NCBI RefSeq assembly: GCF_007992835.1
Contig: NZ_BKBA01000008.1
Location: 124,001-188,000, forward strand
Direction of reading: 5' to 3'
From: Knoellia locipacati
GTDB taxonomy: Bacteria > Actinomycetota > Actinomycetes > Actinomycetales > Dermatophilaceae
DNA: 64,000 nt
Each line of letters starts with the position of its first letter. Position 1 is the first letter of the stretch. The notes under the pieces were generated by a model. It was not told the DNA's origin. It ran no database searches and saw only the letters and a list, made by a program, of their open reading frames with translations. The position numbers and the translations under genes were made by a program. Below are positions 51,533 through 60,049 of the stretch, piece after piece.

Positions 51533-52040
51533 CGAGCTCGTCCCACGTCGCCTCGGGTGCGCTCCCGGTCGGGAAGCGACCGTCGAGCTCGAGGATGACC
51601 ATGCCGTGGGCGGCGGCCCAGAGCGCCTGGGCCCGGTGGGGGTCGCCCGTCGCCTCGAGGAACGGGCTGCCCGACCAGTCCTCGAGCCCCGGCGGCAGGG
51701 CATCGCGGTCCAGCGAGCCGCTCGTCGCGAGCCGGTAGAGCTGCGGGTGGGCGGCGGCGACGTCGCGGTAGGCCCGGACGAGCGCGGCGACGCCTGACAC
51801 CGGGCGAACTCCCTCGCCGAACTCCTTGAGGGCGAGGGCGATGAGTTGGGTCCGCAGCGCGTCCTTGCTCGCGAAGTGCTTGTAGAGCGAGGGGGCCGCG
51901 ATGCCGAGCTCGTCGGCGAGGCTGCGCATCGTCAGCGTGTCCCACCCGTCGCGCTCGAGGACGACGCGGGCGGCGGCGAGGACCTCGCGGGCCCGCGGGG
52001 TGAGGAGGCGCACAGGGTCGAGCTCCTCGGGGCAGGTCAT
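51516..52040 (-). CDS. TetR-family transcriptional regulator
   Basis: A 174-residue regulator. The HTH is 'TLTMRSLADELGIAAPSLYKHFASKDALRT' (residues 35-64), and the helical ligand domain follows with a WHG-like end ('ALWAAAHGMVILELDGRF'). Its ATG overlaps the stop of the SRPBCC gene by 4 bases, so the two form an operon. Its likely operator is the double palindrome at 52530-52569, upstream of the operon and of the divergent threonine dehydrogenase gene. Confidence 0.9.
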   Translation of the reverse strand: MTCPEELDPVRLLTPRAREVLAAARVVLERDGWDTLTMRSLADELGIAAPSLYKHFASKDALRTQLIALALKEFGEGVRPVSGVAALVRAYRDVAAAHPQLYRLATSGSLDRDALPPGLEDWSGSPFLEATGDPHRAQALWAAAHGMVILELDGRFPTGSAPEATWDELVTHFG

Positions 52041-52483
52041 CGGGTGATGCTATCCGCGGCCTCGGCCCGCGCCCCGAGGGCGTCGTTCATCGCGGCGAAG
52101 TCGTCGCCGACGTCGAGTGCCCGGCCCACGAACGGCACGAGCACGCCGGTGAAGCGCTCGGCCTGGGTGAGGCGGGTGCCGCCGGCGAAAGGCTCGAGGG
52201 TGAACGAGTGCTCGCCGTCGAGCAGCCCCGGCACGAGCACCCGCCCGAGCCAGCGCAGCTCGCGCCCGGGCTCGGCGACGAGCACCCGCGGCCGGAAGGA
52301 CATCGGCTTGCCTGCGGCCGGCGAGATCGTCACGGCGAGCCGCCGTCCGGTCTCGAGCGTCCCGCTCGCCTCGCGGATGAAGGGGTTCCAGTCGCCGTAT
52401 GCCGTGAGGTCGGCGAGGACGGCCCAGACCTGGTCGGGGGTGGCGGCGATGTCGAGCGATCGGCGGATCTCGTGGGTGAACAC
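52037..52483 (-). CDS. SRPBCC-family ligand-binding protein
   Basis: A 148-residue START/Bet v1-fold protein. 'IAATPDQVWAVLADLTAYGDWNPF' (residues 13-36) is the classic beginning of this polyketide-cyclase-like family, and 'EPFAGGTRLTQAERFTG' near 102 is the paired strand. Such proteins bind hydrophobic ligands. AAGGAGACCGCAC precedes GTG 52483. It is co-translated with the TetR regulator, and may bind or process the regulator's inducer. Confidence 0.87.
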   Translation of the reverse strand: MFTHEIRRSLDIAATPDQVWAVLADLTAYGDWNPFIREASGTLETGRRLAVTISPAAGKPMSFRPRVLVAEPGRELRWLGRVLVPGLLDGEHSFTLEPFAGGTRLTQAERFTGVLVPFVGRALDVGDDFAAMNDALGARAEAADSITR

Positions 52484-52529
52484 GTGCGGTCTCCTTCGGT
52501 GGTGGTGCCGCTGTGTGGCGGCTCCCGGG

Positions 52530-52569
52530 GGCTAATGTTGTTAGCCACCGTAGGCTAACAACGTTAGCC
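52530..52569. promoter_or_regulatory. TetR-type double operator
   Basis: GGCTAATGTTGTTAGCC (52530-52546) and GGCTAACAACGTTAGCC (52553-52569) are each palindromic, and together make a larger inverted repeat with 16 of 17 matching bases. The pair lies between the SRPBCC-TetR operon and the divergent threonine dehydrogenase gene, 15 bases before the latter's start. Confidence 0.85.
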
Positions 52570-52583
52570 GCGCAAGGGGCGGC

Positions 52584-53636
52584 ATGATGGGCGCCGTGCG
52601 CGCACTCGTGAAGACCACCGCCGGTCCCGGACTCGAGCTCATCGACGTCCCCGAGCCCGAGTGCGGTGACGCCGACGTCAAGATCCGCGTCCTGCGGGCC
52701 GGGCTGTGCGGGACCGACCTCCACCTCGAGCAGTGGGACGACTGGGCGGCGTCGGTCGTCAACGCGCCGATGACCATCGGGCACGAGTTCTACGGCGAGG
52801 TCGTCGAGGTCGGTTCGCTCGTCGACCACGTCTCGGTCGGTGACCGGGTGTCCGGCGAGGGCCACCTCATCTGTGGCAACTGCCGCAACTGCCGGGCCGG
52901 TCGCCGCCACCTCTGCATCAAGACCGTCGGAGTCGGCGTCAACCGCGACGGGGCCTTCGCGGACTACGTCGTCATCCCCGCGATGAACGCGTGGGTCCAG
53001 CCCGCCGACCTCGACCCCGACCTCGGTGCGATCTTCGACCCGCTCGGCAACGCGACCCACACGACCCTGCAGTGGCCGGTCGTGGGCGAGGACGTCGTCG
53101 TCACGGGCGCCGGGCCGATCGGTGTCATGGCGGTGGCCATCGCCCGCCATGCAGGGGCGCGCCGGATCGCCGTGACCGACATGAGCTCCTCCCGCCTCGA
53201 CCTCGCGCGCGGTGCGGGCGCGGACCTCTGCGTCAACGTGTCCGAGGGGCAGGACCTCGCGTGGGCGCAGCAGCAGCTCGGGATGCTCGAGGGCTTCGAC
53301 ATCGGGCTCGAGATGTCCGGTGCGCCGCGCGCCGTCGAGGACATGCTCGCCAACCTCAACCACGGCGCCCGCGTCGCGATGCTCGGCCTGCCCAAGGACC
53401 CGTACCCGATCGACTGGGGCCGGGTCATCACGCACATGATCACGATCCGCGGCATCTACGGCCGCGAGATGTTCGAGACCTGGTACCTCATGGGCTCGAT
53501 GCTCGCCACGAGCCCGGAGCTGCGACAGGCCGTGCAGTCCGTCATCACCCACCGGTTCCCAGCCGAGGAGTGGGCGAAGGGGTTCGAGATCGCGCGCTCG
53601 GGCGAGTGCGGCAAGGTCGTCCTCGACTGGAGCTGA
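52584..53636 (+). CDS. tdh: L-threonine 3-dehydrogenase
   Basis: A 350-residue zinc alcohol dehydrogenase family enzyme that oxidises threonine to 2-amino-3-ketobutyrate with NAD+. The catalytic zinc site includes 'GLCGTDLHLEQWDDWA' near residue 40 and 'GHEFYGEVVEVG' near 65; the structural zinc is held by 'CGNCRNCRAGRRHLC' near 97. The Tdh marks 'VGVGVNRDGAFADYVVIPA', 'AIFDPLGNATHTT' and 'IRGIYGREMFETWYLMGSML' set it apart from other dehydrogenases. The coenzyme loop is 'VVTGAGPIGVMA' near 173. ATG 52584 and 52587 are both possible. kbl, its usual partner, lies 3.4 kb downstream. Confidence 0.93.
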   Translation: MMGAVRALVKTTAGPGLELIDVPEPECGDADVKIRVLRAGLCGTDLHLEQWDDWAASVVNAPMTIGHEFYGEVVEVGSLVDHVSVGDRVSGEGHLICGNCRNCRAGRRHLCIKTVGVGVNRDGAFADYVVIPAMNAWVQPADLDPDLGAIFDPLGNATHTTLQWPVVGEDVVVTGAGPIGVMAVAIARHAGARRIAVTDMSSSRLDLARGAGADLCVNVSEGQDLAWAQQQLGMLEGFDIGLEMSGAPRAVEDMLANLNHGARVAMLGLPKDPYPIDWGRVITHMITIRGIYGREMFETWYLMGSMLATSPELRQAVQSVITHRFPAEEWAKGFEIARSGECGKVVLDWS

Positions 53637-53677
53637 ACCAGCGCTGTCTGCCGCTGGGCAGGAGGTGCTCATCCGGC

Positions 53678-53774
53678 GCTGTGCACTGCTGCGCTGGTCC
53701 GCAGCAATGCACAGCACCGGACGGCCCGGTTGTGGGCACTGTGCACTGCTGCGCCAGGGAGCAGCAGTGCACAG
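53678..53774. repeat. Two copies of the 5.9 kb hairpin repeat
   Basis: Copy A pairs 53678-53693 with 53700-53715 (one mismatch); copy B pairs 53739-53753 with 53761-53774. Both contain TGTGCACTGCTGCG and its complement, the same core as the tandem array at 5864-6026. They follow tdh and probably end its transcript. The rest of the 307-base gap to 53943 has no visible gene. Confidence 0.88.
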
Positions 53775-53943
53775 CGGTCGCCGGCACGTCAGCCGCGCCG
53801 CAGTCCTGACACCTCAGGTGCCGCGCCGTCCTGCGTCCAGGGCAGTAGTCCAGTGCCGAACGCGATGTATCTGGGAGCCGCCGGTGGGACTCTTGAGATG
53901 CGGAGACCTCCAGCCGTGGAGGTCGGCGACGCAGGAGGCTCGC

Positions 53944-54786
53944 ATGAACACCAAGCCCTGGAGAACGGCCGCGTCGGGCGCGGCATCGCCGGCCGTGAAG
54001 GGGATCCAGCTCCTCCTTCGCGCCCACGGCCGCACGGTCACCCCGGACGGCTCGTTCGGTCCCGCGACGAGGGCCGCCGTCATGGCCTTCCAGTCCGGCT
54101 CCGGCCTCACCGCCGACGGCGTCGTCGGACCCGCCACGTGGGCGCGGCTCGTCATCACGACCCGGTCCGGGTCCTCGGGCGACGCGGTCCGGGCCGTGCA
54201 ACAGTTCGGGCTCGTGTCCTCACCCGGGCTGGACCCGCTCGTCGTCGACGGGACCTACGGGCCTGCGACGACGGAGCGGGTCACCGAGTTCCAGCGCCAG
54301 TGGGGACTCGACACGGACGGCATCGCCGGCCCGGAGACGTGGTCGTTCCTCAGCACGATGAGTCCCGGTGCCAGCCCGTGGCCGCTCGTCAAGCGCGGCG
54401 CGACCCAGGACTCGAACTGGCGGGTGCTCGCCGCCCAGCACCTGCTGCGCGCCCGCGGTGCCACCATCGCCGCGGACGGCAGCTTCGGACCGGCCAGTGG
54501 CGCGGCGGTGCGCACCTTCGAGGAGACCCTGCGCAGCACCGACCTCGGCACGACGCTCGGACAGCTCGACTGGCCCTCGCTCGTCGCCACGGTGCGTCGT
54601 GGCGACAGCGGTGAGGCGGTCAAGGCCGCGCAGACGCTCGTGCCCGGTGGCCTCACCGTCGACGGGTCGTTCGGTGCGCTGACCGAGGCCGCGGTGCGTG
54701 ACTTCCAAGCGATGTTCGCCCCGCCGTCCGACGGTGTGGTCGGCCCGGCGACGTGGCACGCCCTCACCCAGCCGCTCTTCGACTGA
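53944..54786 (+). CDS. Peptidoglycan-binding protein with four PG_binding_1 repeats
   Basis: A 280-residue protein built almost entirely of four PGRP-type binding modules: 'VKGIQLLLRAHGRTVTPDGS' near residue 18, 'VRAVQQFGLVSSPGLDP' near 82, 'VLAAQHLLRARGATIAADGS' near 161, and 'VKAAQTLVPGGLTVDGS' near 226; each ends with 'GPATW'-like sequence. No catalytic domain is present. No signal sequence is visible after the ATG at 53944 (GGAGG before it), which is strange for a wall-binding protein. Its 3' end overlaps the convergent ABC-F gene by 23 bases. Confidence 0.85.
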   Translation: MNTKPWRTAASGAASPAVKGIQLLLRAHGRTVTPDGSFGPATRAAVMAFQSGSGLTADGVVGPATWARLVITTRSGSSGDAVRAVQQFGLVSSPGLDPLVVDGTYGPATTERVTEFQRQWGLDTDGIAGPETWSFLSTMSPGASPWPLVKRGATQDSNWRVLAAQHLLRARGATIAADGSFGPASGAAVRTFEETLRSTDLGTTLGQLDWPSLVATVRRGDSGEAVKAAQTLVPGGLTVDGSFGALTEAAVRDFQAMFAPPSDGVVGPATWHALTQPLFD

Positions 54787-56359
54787 GGTCGACCGTCCGG
54801 GTGATGCCGATCCGATCCAGGAACGCCTCGTCGTGACTGGCGACGACGAGCGCGCCGCGGTGGTTCTCGAGCGCGCTCACGAGCTGGTCGACGCTCGCGA
54901 CGTCGAGGTTGTTCGTCGGCTCGTCGAGCAGGAGGAGCTGCGGCGCGGGCTCGGCGAGCAGCAGTGCGGCCAGCGCTGCCCGGAACCTCTCCCCGCCCGA
55001 CAGCGTCGCCACCGGCTGGTCGGCAGCGCGCCCGCGGAACAAGAAGCGGGCCAGACGCGCCCGTCGCGCGTTGTTGTCGGCGTCCGGAGAGAACCGGGCG
55101 ACGTTGTCCACCACTGAGAGGTCGTCGTCGAGGACGTCGATCCGCTGGGGGAGGAGCCGGGCGGGTACCCGCAGGTCCGCTCGGCCCGACGCCGGCTCGA
55201 CCTGTCCGGTGATCGTCCGGAGCAGCGTCGTCTTGCCCGCTCCGTTGCGACCGACGAGGGCGATGCGCTCGGGTCCGCGCACCTCGAGGTCGAGAGGCTC
55301 GTTCTCGCCGTGCCGCAGGACGAGGTCGACGAGGGAGAGGACGACCCGGCCGCTCGGCACCTCGGTGCCGGGCAGGTCGACGTGGATCACGGCGTCGTCC
55401 CGGACCAGCTCCTCGGCTGCGGCGAGCTCACCCTGCGCGGTGGCCAGCCGGTCCTCGTGCAGACCGCGGTGCTTGCCCGCGGCCACCTGGGCCTTGCGCT
55501 TCCACGCGCCCATGACGATCCTCGGTTGGCTGCCGGAGGCCGACACCTTGTTGCCGACGCGCTCGCGGCGGGCCAGTCTGGTCTGGGCCTCGGCGAGCTC
55601 GCGCCGCTGCCGTCGCACGTCGGCCTCGGCGTTGCGCACGCTCCTCTCGGCGCGCTCCTGCTCACCTGCCAGAGCCTCCTCGTATGCCGTGAACGTGCCT
55701 CCGTACCAACGGATCCCGCCGTCGTGGAGGTCGCCGATCCGGTCGACGTGCTCGAGGAGCTCGCGGTCGTGGCTGACGACGAGCAGGACGCCCGAGAACG
55801 CCTCCACCGCCTCGTGGAGCCGGGTGTGGGCGGTCTGGTCGAGGTTGTTGGTCGGCTCGTCGAGCAGCAGCACGTCCGGCTCGCGGAGCAGCTCGGCGGC
55901 GAGCCCGAGGAGCACGGCCTCACCACCGGACATCTCGCCGACCGGCTGGTCGAGCCCGAGACGCAGACCGAGCCGGTCGAGCAGCGCGGTGGCCCGCTCC
56001 TCGACGTCCCAGTCGTCGCCGACCGTCTCGAAGACGGCCTTGCTGACGTCGCCCGACTCGACGGCCCGCAACGCGGCGCGGGTCGCACCGATGCCGAGGA
56101 CGTCGTCGACACGTGAGCCGACGCGCAGCGTGAGGTCCTGGGGCAGGTAGCCGAGCGAGCCGGCATACCGGATCGTCCCGGACCGGGGGGTGAGGTGACC
56201 CGCGAGCAGGCGCAGGAGGGTGGACTTGCCGGAGCCGTTGCGGCCGACGAGGCCGGCACGGCCGGGACCGAGGGCGAGGCTCAGCCCGTCAAGGACGGGG
56301 GTGCCGTCGGGCCAGGAGAAGGTGAGGTCCGTGACGGACAGGGACGAGCGCGAAGACAT
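54764..56359 (-). CDS. ABC-F family ATPase (translation/antibiotic-resistance type)
   Basis: A 531-residue protein with two ATP-binding domains and no membrane part. Domain 1: Walker A 'GRNGSGKSTLLRLL' near residue 41, signature 'MSGGEAVLLG' near 147, Walker B 'VLLLDEPTNNLD' near 167. Domain 2: 'GRNGAGKTTLLRTI' near 360, 'LSGGERFRAAL' near 448, 'LLLLDEPTNNLD' near 470. The charged inter-domain linker (about 230-310) is the ribosome-contacting arm. Such proteins act on stalled ribosomes; some protect against antibiotics. The start is ATG 56359 with CTGGAG upstream. A 147-base leader lies ahead of it. Confidence 0.9.
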   Translation of the reverse strand: MSSRSSLSVTDLTFSWPDGTPVLDGLSLALGPGRAGLVGRNGSGKSTLLRLLAGHLTPRSGTIRYAGSLGYLPQDLTLRVGSRVDDVLGIGATRAALRAVESGDVSKAVFETVGDDWDVEERATALLDRLGLRLGLDQPVGEMSGGEAVLLGLAAELLREPDVLLLDEPTNNLDQTAHTRLHEAVEAFSGVLLVVSHDRELLEHVDRIGDLHDGGIRWYGGTFTAYEEALAGEQERAERSVRNAEADVRRQRRELAEAQTRLARRERVGNKVSASGSQPRIVMGAWKRKAQVAAGKHRGLHEDRLATAQGELAAAEELVRDDAVIHVDLPGTEVPSGRVVLSLVDLVLRHGENEPLDLEVRGPERIALVGRNGAGKTTLLRTITGQVEPASGRADLRVPARLLPQRIDVLDDDLSVVDNVARFSPDADNNARRARLARFLFRGRAADQPVATLSGGERFRAALAALLLAEPAPQLLLLDEPTNNLDVASVDQLVSALENHRGALVVASHDEAFLDRIGITRTVDLSRRAAG

Positions 56360-56506
56360 GGGGGCTCCAGGGGGAGGGTTGCGGGAGTCACCGAGGTGAC
56401 GGGTCGGCAAGCCTCAGAGGAGCAACGTCGTTCCGTTCGTGGGGGACAGGGCCGCGTCGACGTTCTCACGTCGGGCGCGAGGGGGACAACGGGTTTTTGT
56501 GCGGGG

Positions 56507-56944
56507 TCAGCCCAGCGACGCCTTGGTCCACTCGTCGGTCTGGCCGGTGCAGAAGTGGGTGACCGCACCGGAGGCGAAGATCTGCTGCTGCGTGGCGTCG
56601 AGCGCCAGGGTGGTGCCGAGGTCGGCGAGGATCGCCTTGGCCGTCGTCTTGTCGGGGGTGGCCTCGAAGGTCGTGCACACGTTCTTGGCGGCGGTGGCGA
56701 CCTCCTCGTCGCTCTTGTCGGCGAGCGGCGGGAGCGCCTTCTTGAAGACCGAGGCCCACGTGTTCTCGGGGACGATCCCGCTGTTGCTCGGCGCGGGTGA
56801 GGCACTGGGTGCGGTGGTGTCGCTGCCCGACGTGCCCGAGCCGGGTGCGCTGCCGCCGTCGGAGGACTCGGAGCCGCAGGCGGTGAGGGTGAGCGCGAGC
56901 AGGCCCCCGAGGAGCAGGGTCGCGGGCGTGCGGAGTGTGAGCAT
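56507..56944 (-). CDS. Small lipoprotein, DUF732-like
   Basis: A 145-residue lipoprotein. The lipobox is 'LTAC' with Cys near residue 23, followed by a Ser/Gly/Pro-rich linker to about residue 58. The small helical domain has two cysteines, in 'AKNVCTTFEATPDKT' and 'GAVTHFCTGQTDEW', a spacing seen in DUF732 proteins of actinobacteria, probably disulfide-linked. The ATG is at 56944, divergent from kbl. Its function is unknown. Confidence 0.78.
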   Translation of the reverse strand: MLTLRTPATLLLGGLLALTLTACGSESSDGGSAPGSGTSGSDTTAPSASPAPSNSGIVPENTWASVFKKALPPLADKSDEEVATAAKNVCTTFEATPDKTTAKAILADLGTTLALDATQQQIFASGAVTHFCTGQTDEWTKASLG

Positions 56945-56994
56945 GCGACGACGCTAGCCACAGCGCACCCGGCGCGCGACTCGGGTGTGGGCCG

Positions 56995-57047
56995 ACGGCA
57001 TACCCTCGGGGTTGACCGCCACAAGCGCTGAAGAAGAGGTATGCCGT
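56995..57047. promoter_or_regulatory. Inverted ACGGCATACC/GGTATGCCGT pair around the kbl start
   Basis: ACGGCATACC at 56995-57004 and GGTATGCCGT at 57038-57047 are perfect inverse complements, 33 bases apart; the right copy overlaps the GTG start of kbl. It is one of several octamer pairs in the window; a regulatory role is only inferred. Confidence 0.5.
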
Positions 57048-58239
57048 GTACGGATCCGTCAAGGACGAGCTCGCCGCCACGCTGGTCGAGATCAAGGACG
57101 CAGGGCTGTGGAAGCGCGAGCGCGAGCTCACCACGCCGCAGTCCTCGCACGTCGGCACGAGCAGCGGTGAGGCGCTGAACTTCTGCGCCAACAACTACCT
57201 CGGGTTCGCCGACCACCCGGACGTCGTGGCGGCGTCGAAGGACGCGCTCGACGAGTGGGGCTTCGGGATGGCGTCGGTGCGGTTCATCTGCGGGACGCAG
57301 ACGCAGCACTCGCGGCTCGAGGGCGCGTTGTCGGAGTTCCTCGGGACGGAGGCGACGATCCTCTACTCCTCGTGCTTCGACGCCAACGGTGGGGTGTTCG
57401 AGGTGCTGTTCGGCGCCGAGGACGCGATCATCAGCGACGAGCTCAACCACGCGTCGATCATCGACGGGATCCGGCTGTCGAAGGCGGCTCGGTACCGCTA
57501 CAAGAACGCCGACATGGCGGACCTGAGGACCCAGCTCGAGGCGGCCGTGGCGGCCGGGGTACGTCGGAAGGTCATCGTCACGGACGGCGTGTTCTCGATG
57601 GACGGGTTCTTCGCGCCGCTCGACGAGATCTGCGACCTGGCGGACGAGTTCGAGGCGATGGTGCTGGTGGACGACTCGCACGCGGTGGGGTTCGTCGGTG
57701 AGGGTGGTCGCGGGACGCCGGAGAAGTTCGGGGTCATGGACCGGGTCGACATCATCACGGGGACGCTGGGCAAGGCCCTGGGTGGGGCGTCGGGAGGCTA
57801 CGTCGCCGCGCACCAGGAGATCGTCGACCTGCTGCGTCAGCGCTCGCGGCCCTATCTCTTCTCGAACTCGGTGGCTCCCGGTGTGGTGGCCGGCTCCTTG
57901 AAGGCTCTGGAGCTCGTCGAGTCGTCGGCGTCGGCGCGGGATGCGCTGTCGGAGAACACGGTGCTGTTCCGTGGGCTGATGGAGGAGGCCGGGTTCGAGC
58001 TGCTGCCCGGGACGCACCCGATCATTCCGGTGATGTTCCCCGGTGACGACGGGGCGCGGTTGGCGGGCGAGATCGCCGACCGGATGCTCGCGGACGGGGT
58101 CTATGTCATCCCGTTCTCGTTCCCGGTGGTGCCGCGGGGCAAGGCGCGGATCCGGGTGCAGCTGTCGGCAGCCCACTCGGAGGAGGACGTGCGGCGCTGT
58201 GTCGACGCGTTCAAGGCGGCGCGCGACGCGGTGGGCTGA
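57046..58239 (+). CDS. kbl: Glycine C-acetyltransferase (2-amino-3-ketobutyrate CoA ligase)
   Basis: A 397-residue PLP enzyme that splits the threonine dehydrogenase product with CoA into glycine and acetyl-CoA. '[18 protein letters not shown]' near residue 45, '[21 protein letters not shown]' near 72, the PLP aspartate in '[20 protein letters not shown]' near 205, and the lysine that binds PLP in '[19 protein letters not shown]' near 240 all match. It starts at GTG 57046 after AAGAGG. In many bacteria it is next to tdh; here four genes separate them, though both point the same way. Confidence 0.94.
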   Translation: MYGSVKDELAATLVEIKDAGLWKRERELTTPQSSHVGTSSGEALNFCANNYLGFADHPDVVAASKDALDEWGFGMASVRFICGTQTQHSRLEGALSEFLGTEATILYSSCFDANGGVFEVLFGAEDAIISDELNHASIIDGIRLSKAARYRYKNADMADLRTQLEAAVAAGVRRKVIVTDGVFSMDGFFAPLDEICDLADEFEAMVLVDDSHAVGFVGEGGRGTPEKFGVMDRVDIITGTLGKALGGASGGYVAAHQEIVDLLRQRSRPYLFSNSVAPGVVAGSLKALELVESSASARDALSENTVLFRGLMEEAGFELLPGTHPIIPVMFPGDDGARLAGEIADRMLADGVYVIPFSFPVVPRGKARIRVQLSAAHSEEDVRRCVDAFKAARDAVG

Positions 58240-58413
58240 CCCCGGGACCAGCCGGGCATGCCAGGCAGTCCCTGCTTCCGCGAGGCAAAGCCGGGATGAT
58301 GCCCCGATTTCTCTCCGGTGGATCGGCGATCTCGGCATACTCGGCTCGGTGGCTACCGGCGTGACCCGCTGTGTCGCCCTCATCTGATCTCGCGACGTGA
58401 GTCTGGGGCGAAT

Positions 58414-59040
58414 ATGGCGGATTGGCGGACGGCGTTCCGCGGTGAGCTAGACCGAAAGTTCTGGGCTGACGTCATCTCGGGGACGCTCTCGAGCCTTGTG
58501 GCCGCATGGGTCGTATTCCTCATCGGATCGACCGTCGCCATTGCAGCGCTGGGTTCCGCCGGATGTGAACTTCGGTGGGGGCCAGCGCTGGCCGGTGTCG
58601 TTCTGAATGTTCTCTTGGGTCTCAACGTGGTGCTCGCGGCGGCCGCAGCCATCAGGCTGCTGGGTGGCTCCAGAACGTTGGCGCGGCCTCAACGGTGGGC
58701 GGCCGCCACCACTGTGCTCGGAGTCTCCGGTGCGTTCGGCTACTTGGCTGTCTTGCGCGTATTCGGCGCCGTGCTGGTCGCGATTGCACTCACCCTGACG
58801 ATTGTGTCCTCTGCGTCCTTCTGGACGGTCAAGCCAGCTGTTCCCAGTCGCTGGGTGACGTTTGCGCTGTCGACCTGCCTCGTCCTCAACATCTCTGCCG
58901 CCCTGTTCTCCGGTGTCTCTGTGGGCGCTACCGTCGCTCGATCTCTGGCATCTGCGGCACCTGTTCCGGGATCAACCGATTCTCCGAGAGGAACACAGTG
59001 CTCGCCCGGTTCGGAGGTGAGTGGTGCGCAAGGCAAGTGA
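58414..59040 (+). CDS. Membrane protein of unknown function
   Basis: A 208-residue protein with about five hydrophobic segments after a charged head ('MADWRTAFRGELDRKFWADV'). The end is hydrophilic ('VPGSTDSPRGTQCSPG'). Codon use is visibly less GC-rich than in the genes upstream, which suggests a different history. The start at ATG 58414 has no clear Shine-Dalgarno. I do not recognise a family. Confidence 0.55.
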   Translation: MADWRTAFRGELDRKFWADVISGTLSSLVAAWVVFLIGSTVAIAALGSAGCELRWGPALAGVVLNVLLGLNVVLAAAAAIRLLGGSRTLARPQRWAAATTVLGVSGAFGYLAVLRVFGAVLVAIALTLTIVSSASFWTVKPAVPSRWVTFALSTCLVLNISAALFSGVSVGATVARSLASAAPVPGSTDSPRGTQCSPGSEVSGAQGK

Positions 59041-59052
59041 CCAAGAGAAGGG

Positions 59053-59409
59053 TCAGCTGGGCTTGGCGTACGCTGCGACGCCGGTGTCGATGAGGACGCA
59101 CGGCTCGTCGCCGACGGTCCACGCGTCGTGACCGGGGTCGATGTCGAGGACGTCGCCGGGTTCGATGCTGAACTCCTCGCCATCGTCGGGCTTGACCGTC
59201 ATCCGCCCGGACAGGCAGAAGCCCGTGTGGTGGACCTGGCACGAATCGGTGCCGGCGATCGGCTTGACGTCATTCGACCAGCGCCAGCCGGCCTCGAAGA
59301 CGCCTCGGCCCATGGTGAAGCCGCCGTCGAGCGTGATGACGTCCATGTGGCCGTTGGCCTGGAACGGCCGGCGTTCGTGCGGGGCGTCGATGTTCTGCTT
59401 GTCCGACAT
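59053..59409 (-). CDS. Cupin-domain protein
   Basis: A 118-residue single-domain cupin. Motif 1 is 'SCQVHHTGFCLSGRMTVKPD' near residue 57 with two histidines and a Cys in place of the usual third His, and motif 2 is 'IEPGDVLDIDPGHDAWTVGDEP' at about 82-103. AGGAGAGTGCC before ATG 59409 fixes the start. Cupins of this compact kind act as isomerases, dioxygenases or sensors; no specific activity can be told. It is convergent with the preceding membrane-protein gene. Confidence 0.8.
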   Translation of the reverse strand: MSDKQNIDAPHERRPFQANGHMDVITLDGGFTMGRGVFEAGWRWSNDVKPIAGTDSCQVHHTGFCLSGRMTVKPDDGEEFSIEPGDVLDIDPGHDAWTVGDEPCVLIDTGVAAYAKPS

Positions 59410-59585
59410 GGCACTCTCCTGCCTGTTGAGCTGCCCCCACGACTCGCATCCTCCTCCGCTCACGGAGCGTCGTCAGTGGCTCGGTCGGGGCATGGCAGCG
59501 CACCCGGAAGGCGTGGCCTCGGCTGATGCGCCACCAGTTGTGGCACGGGCGGCCTCGCAGCATCGTGGCTCTCTGGCCGAAGTGC

Positions 59586-59783
59586 CTATCTCGGTCGCGT
59601 TGTCGGGCTGCGGCGCGCCACTCGCGCACGCACATATCCCAAGACCATTGCTCCGATGATCAGCAGCAAGGAAGCAATGACGCGTAGGTCGCCGGTGGTG
59701 AGTGCCCACACGAGCCCCGCCGCCGCGATCGCGGTCGGGATGAGGAGGATCAACCAGGCGCTCTTGTCCACTCGTGTGGCCAT
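59586..59783 (-). CDS. Small two-helix membrane protein
   Basis: A 65-residue protein with two helices ('SAWLILLIPTAIAAAGLVWAL' in residues 8-28 and 'VIASLLLIIGAMVLGYV') and a basic C-terminus ('RARVARRSPTTRPR'). Its ATG shares one base with the stop of the gene before it (TGATG), so the two are co-translated. Nothing else is recognised. The 176 bases between it and the cupin gene hold no gene I can support. Confidence 0.6.
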   Translation of the reverse strand: MATRVDKSAWLILLIPTAIAAAGLVWALTTGDLRVIASLLLIIGAMVLGYVRARVARRSPTTRPR

Positions 59784-59938
59784 CACGTTCCCTGCTTCGG
59801 CCTCGTGCGCAGGACCACGCCAGTCGCCAGGGCGATGACGCCGACGACCACCAAGGGGTAGCCGGGACCGGGCAGCGGTATCAGCACCGCGCCGACAAGC
59901 GCCATCACGGCGCCGCCGACCACCAGCAGTCTGATCAC
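59783..59938 (-). CDS. Small membrane protein with PGPG motif (51 residues)
   Basis: A 51-residue gene below the usual size cutoff. Helix 1 'LLVVGGAVMALVGAVLIPL', then PGPGYPLVV and a second helix. The short 'LPLPGPGW'-like turn is the mark of the PGPGW membrane family, with Tyr here for Trp. TAGACT (59945-59950 on this strand) and six bases precede GTG 59938, so it is a leaderless first gene of a two-gene operon with the next membrane protein. Confidence 0.65.
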   Translation of the reverse strand: MIRLLVVGGAVMALVGAVLIPLPGPGYPLVVVGVIALATGVVLRTRPKQGT

Positions 59939-60049
59939 AGGTGGAGTCTAGGTTCGGGCGTGCGCCGGGGCAGGGTCGTCGTGCTCATCTCGTGGTTGTG
60001 GCGCAGCGTGGTCCTGCCCAGGTGGTTCGTGACGTCTGGCAGAGGCCCC

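Noticed and set aside
59135-59659. Plus-strand frames opposite the cupin gene
   Set aside because: No start signals; the minus-strand cupin with AGGAGAG ribosome binding site explains the sequence.
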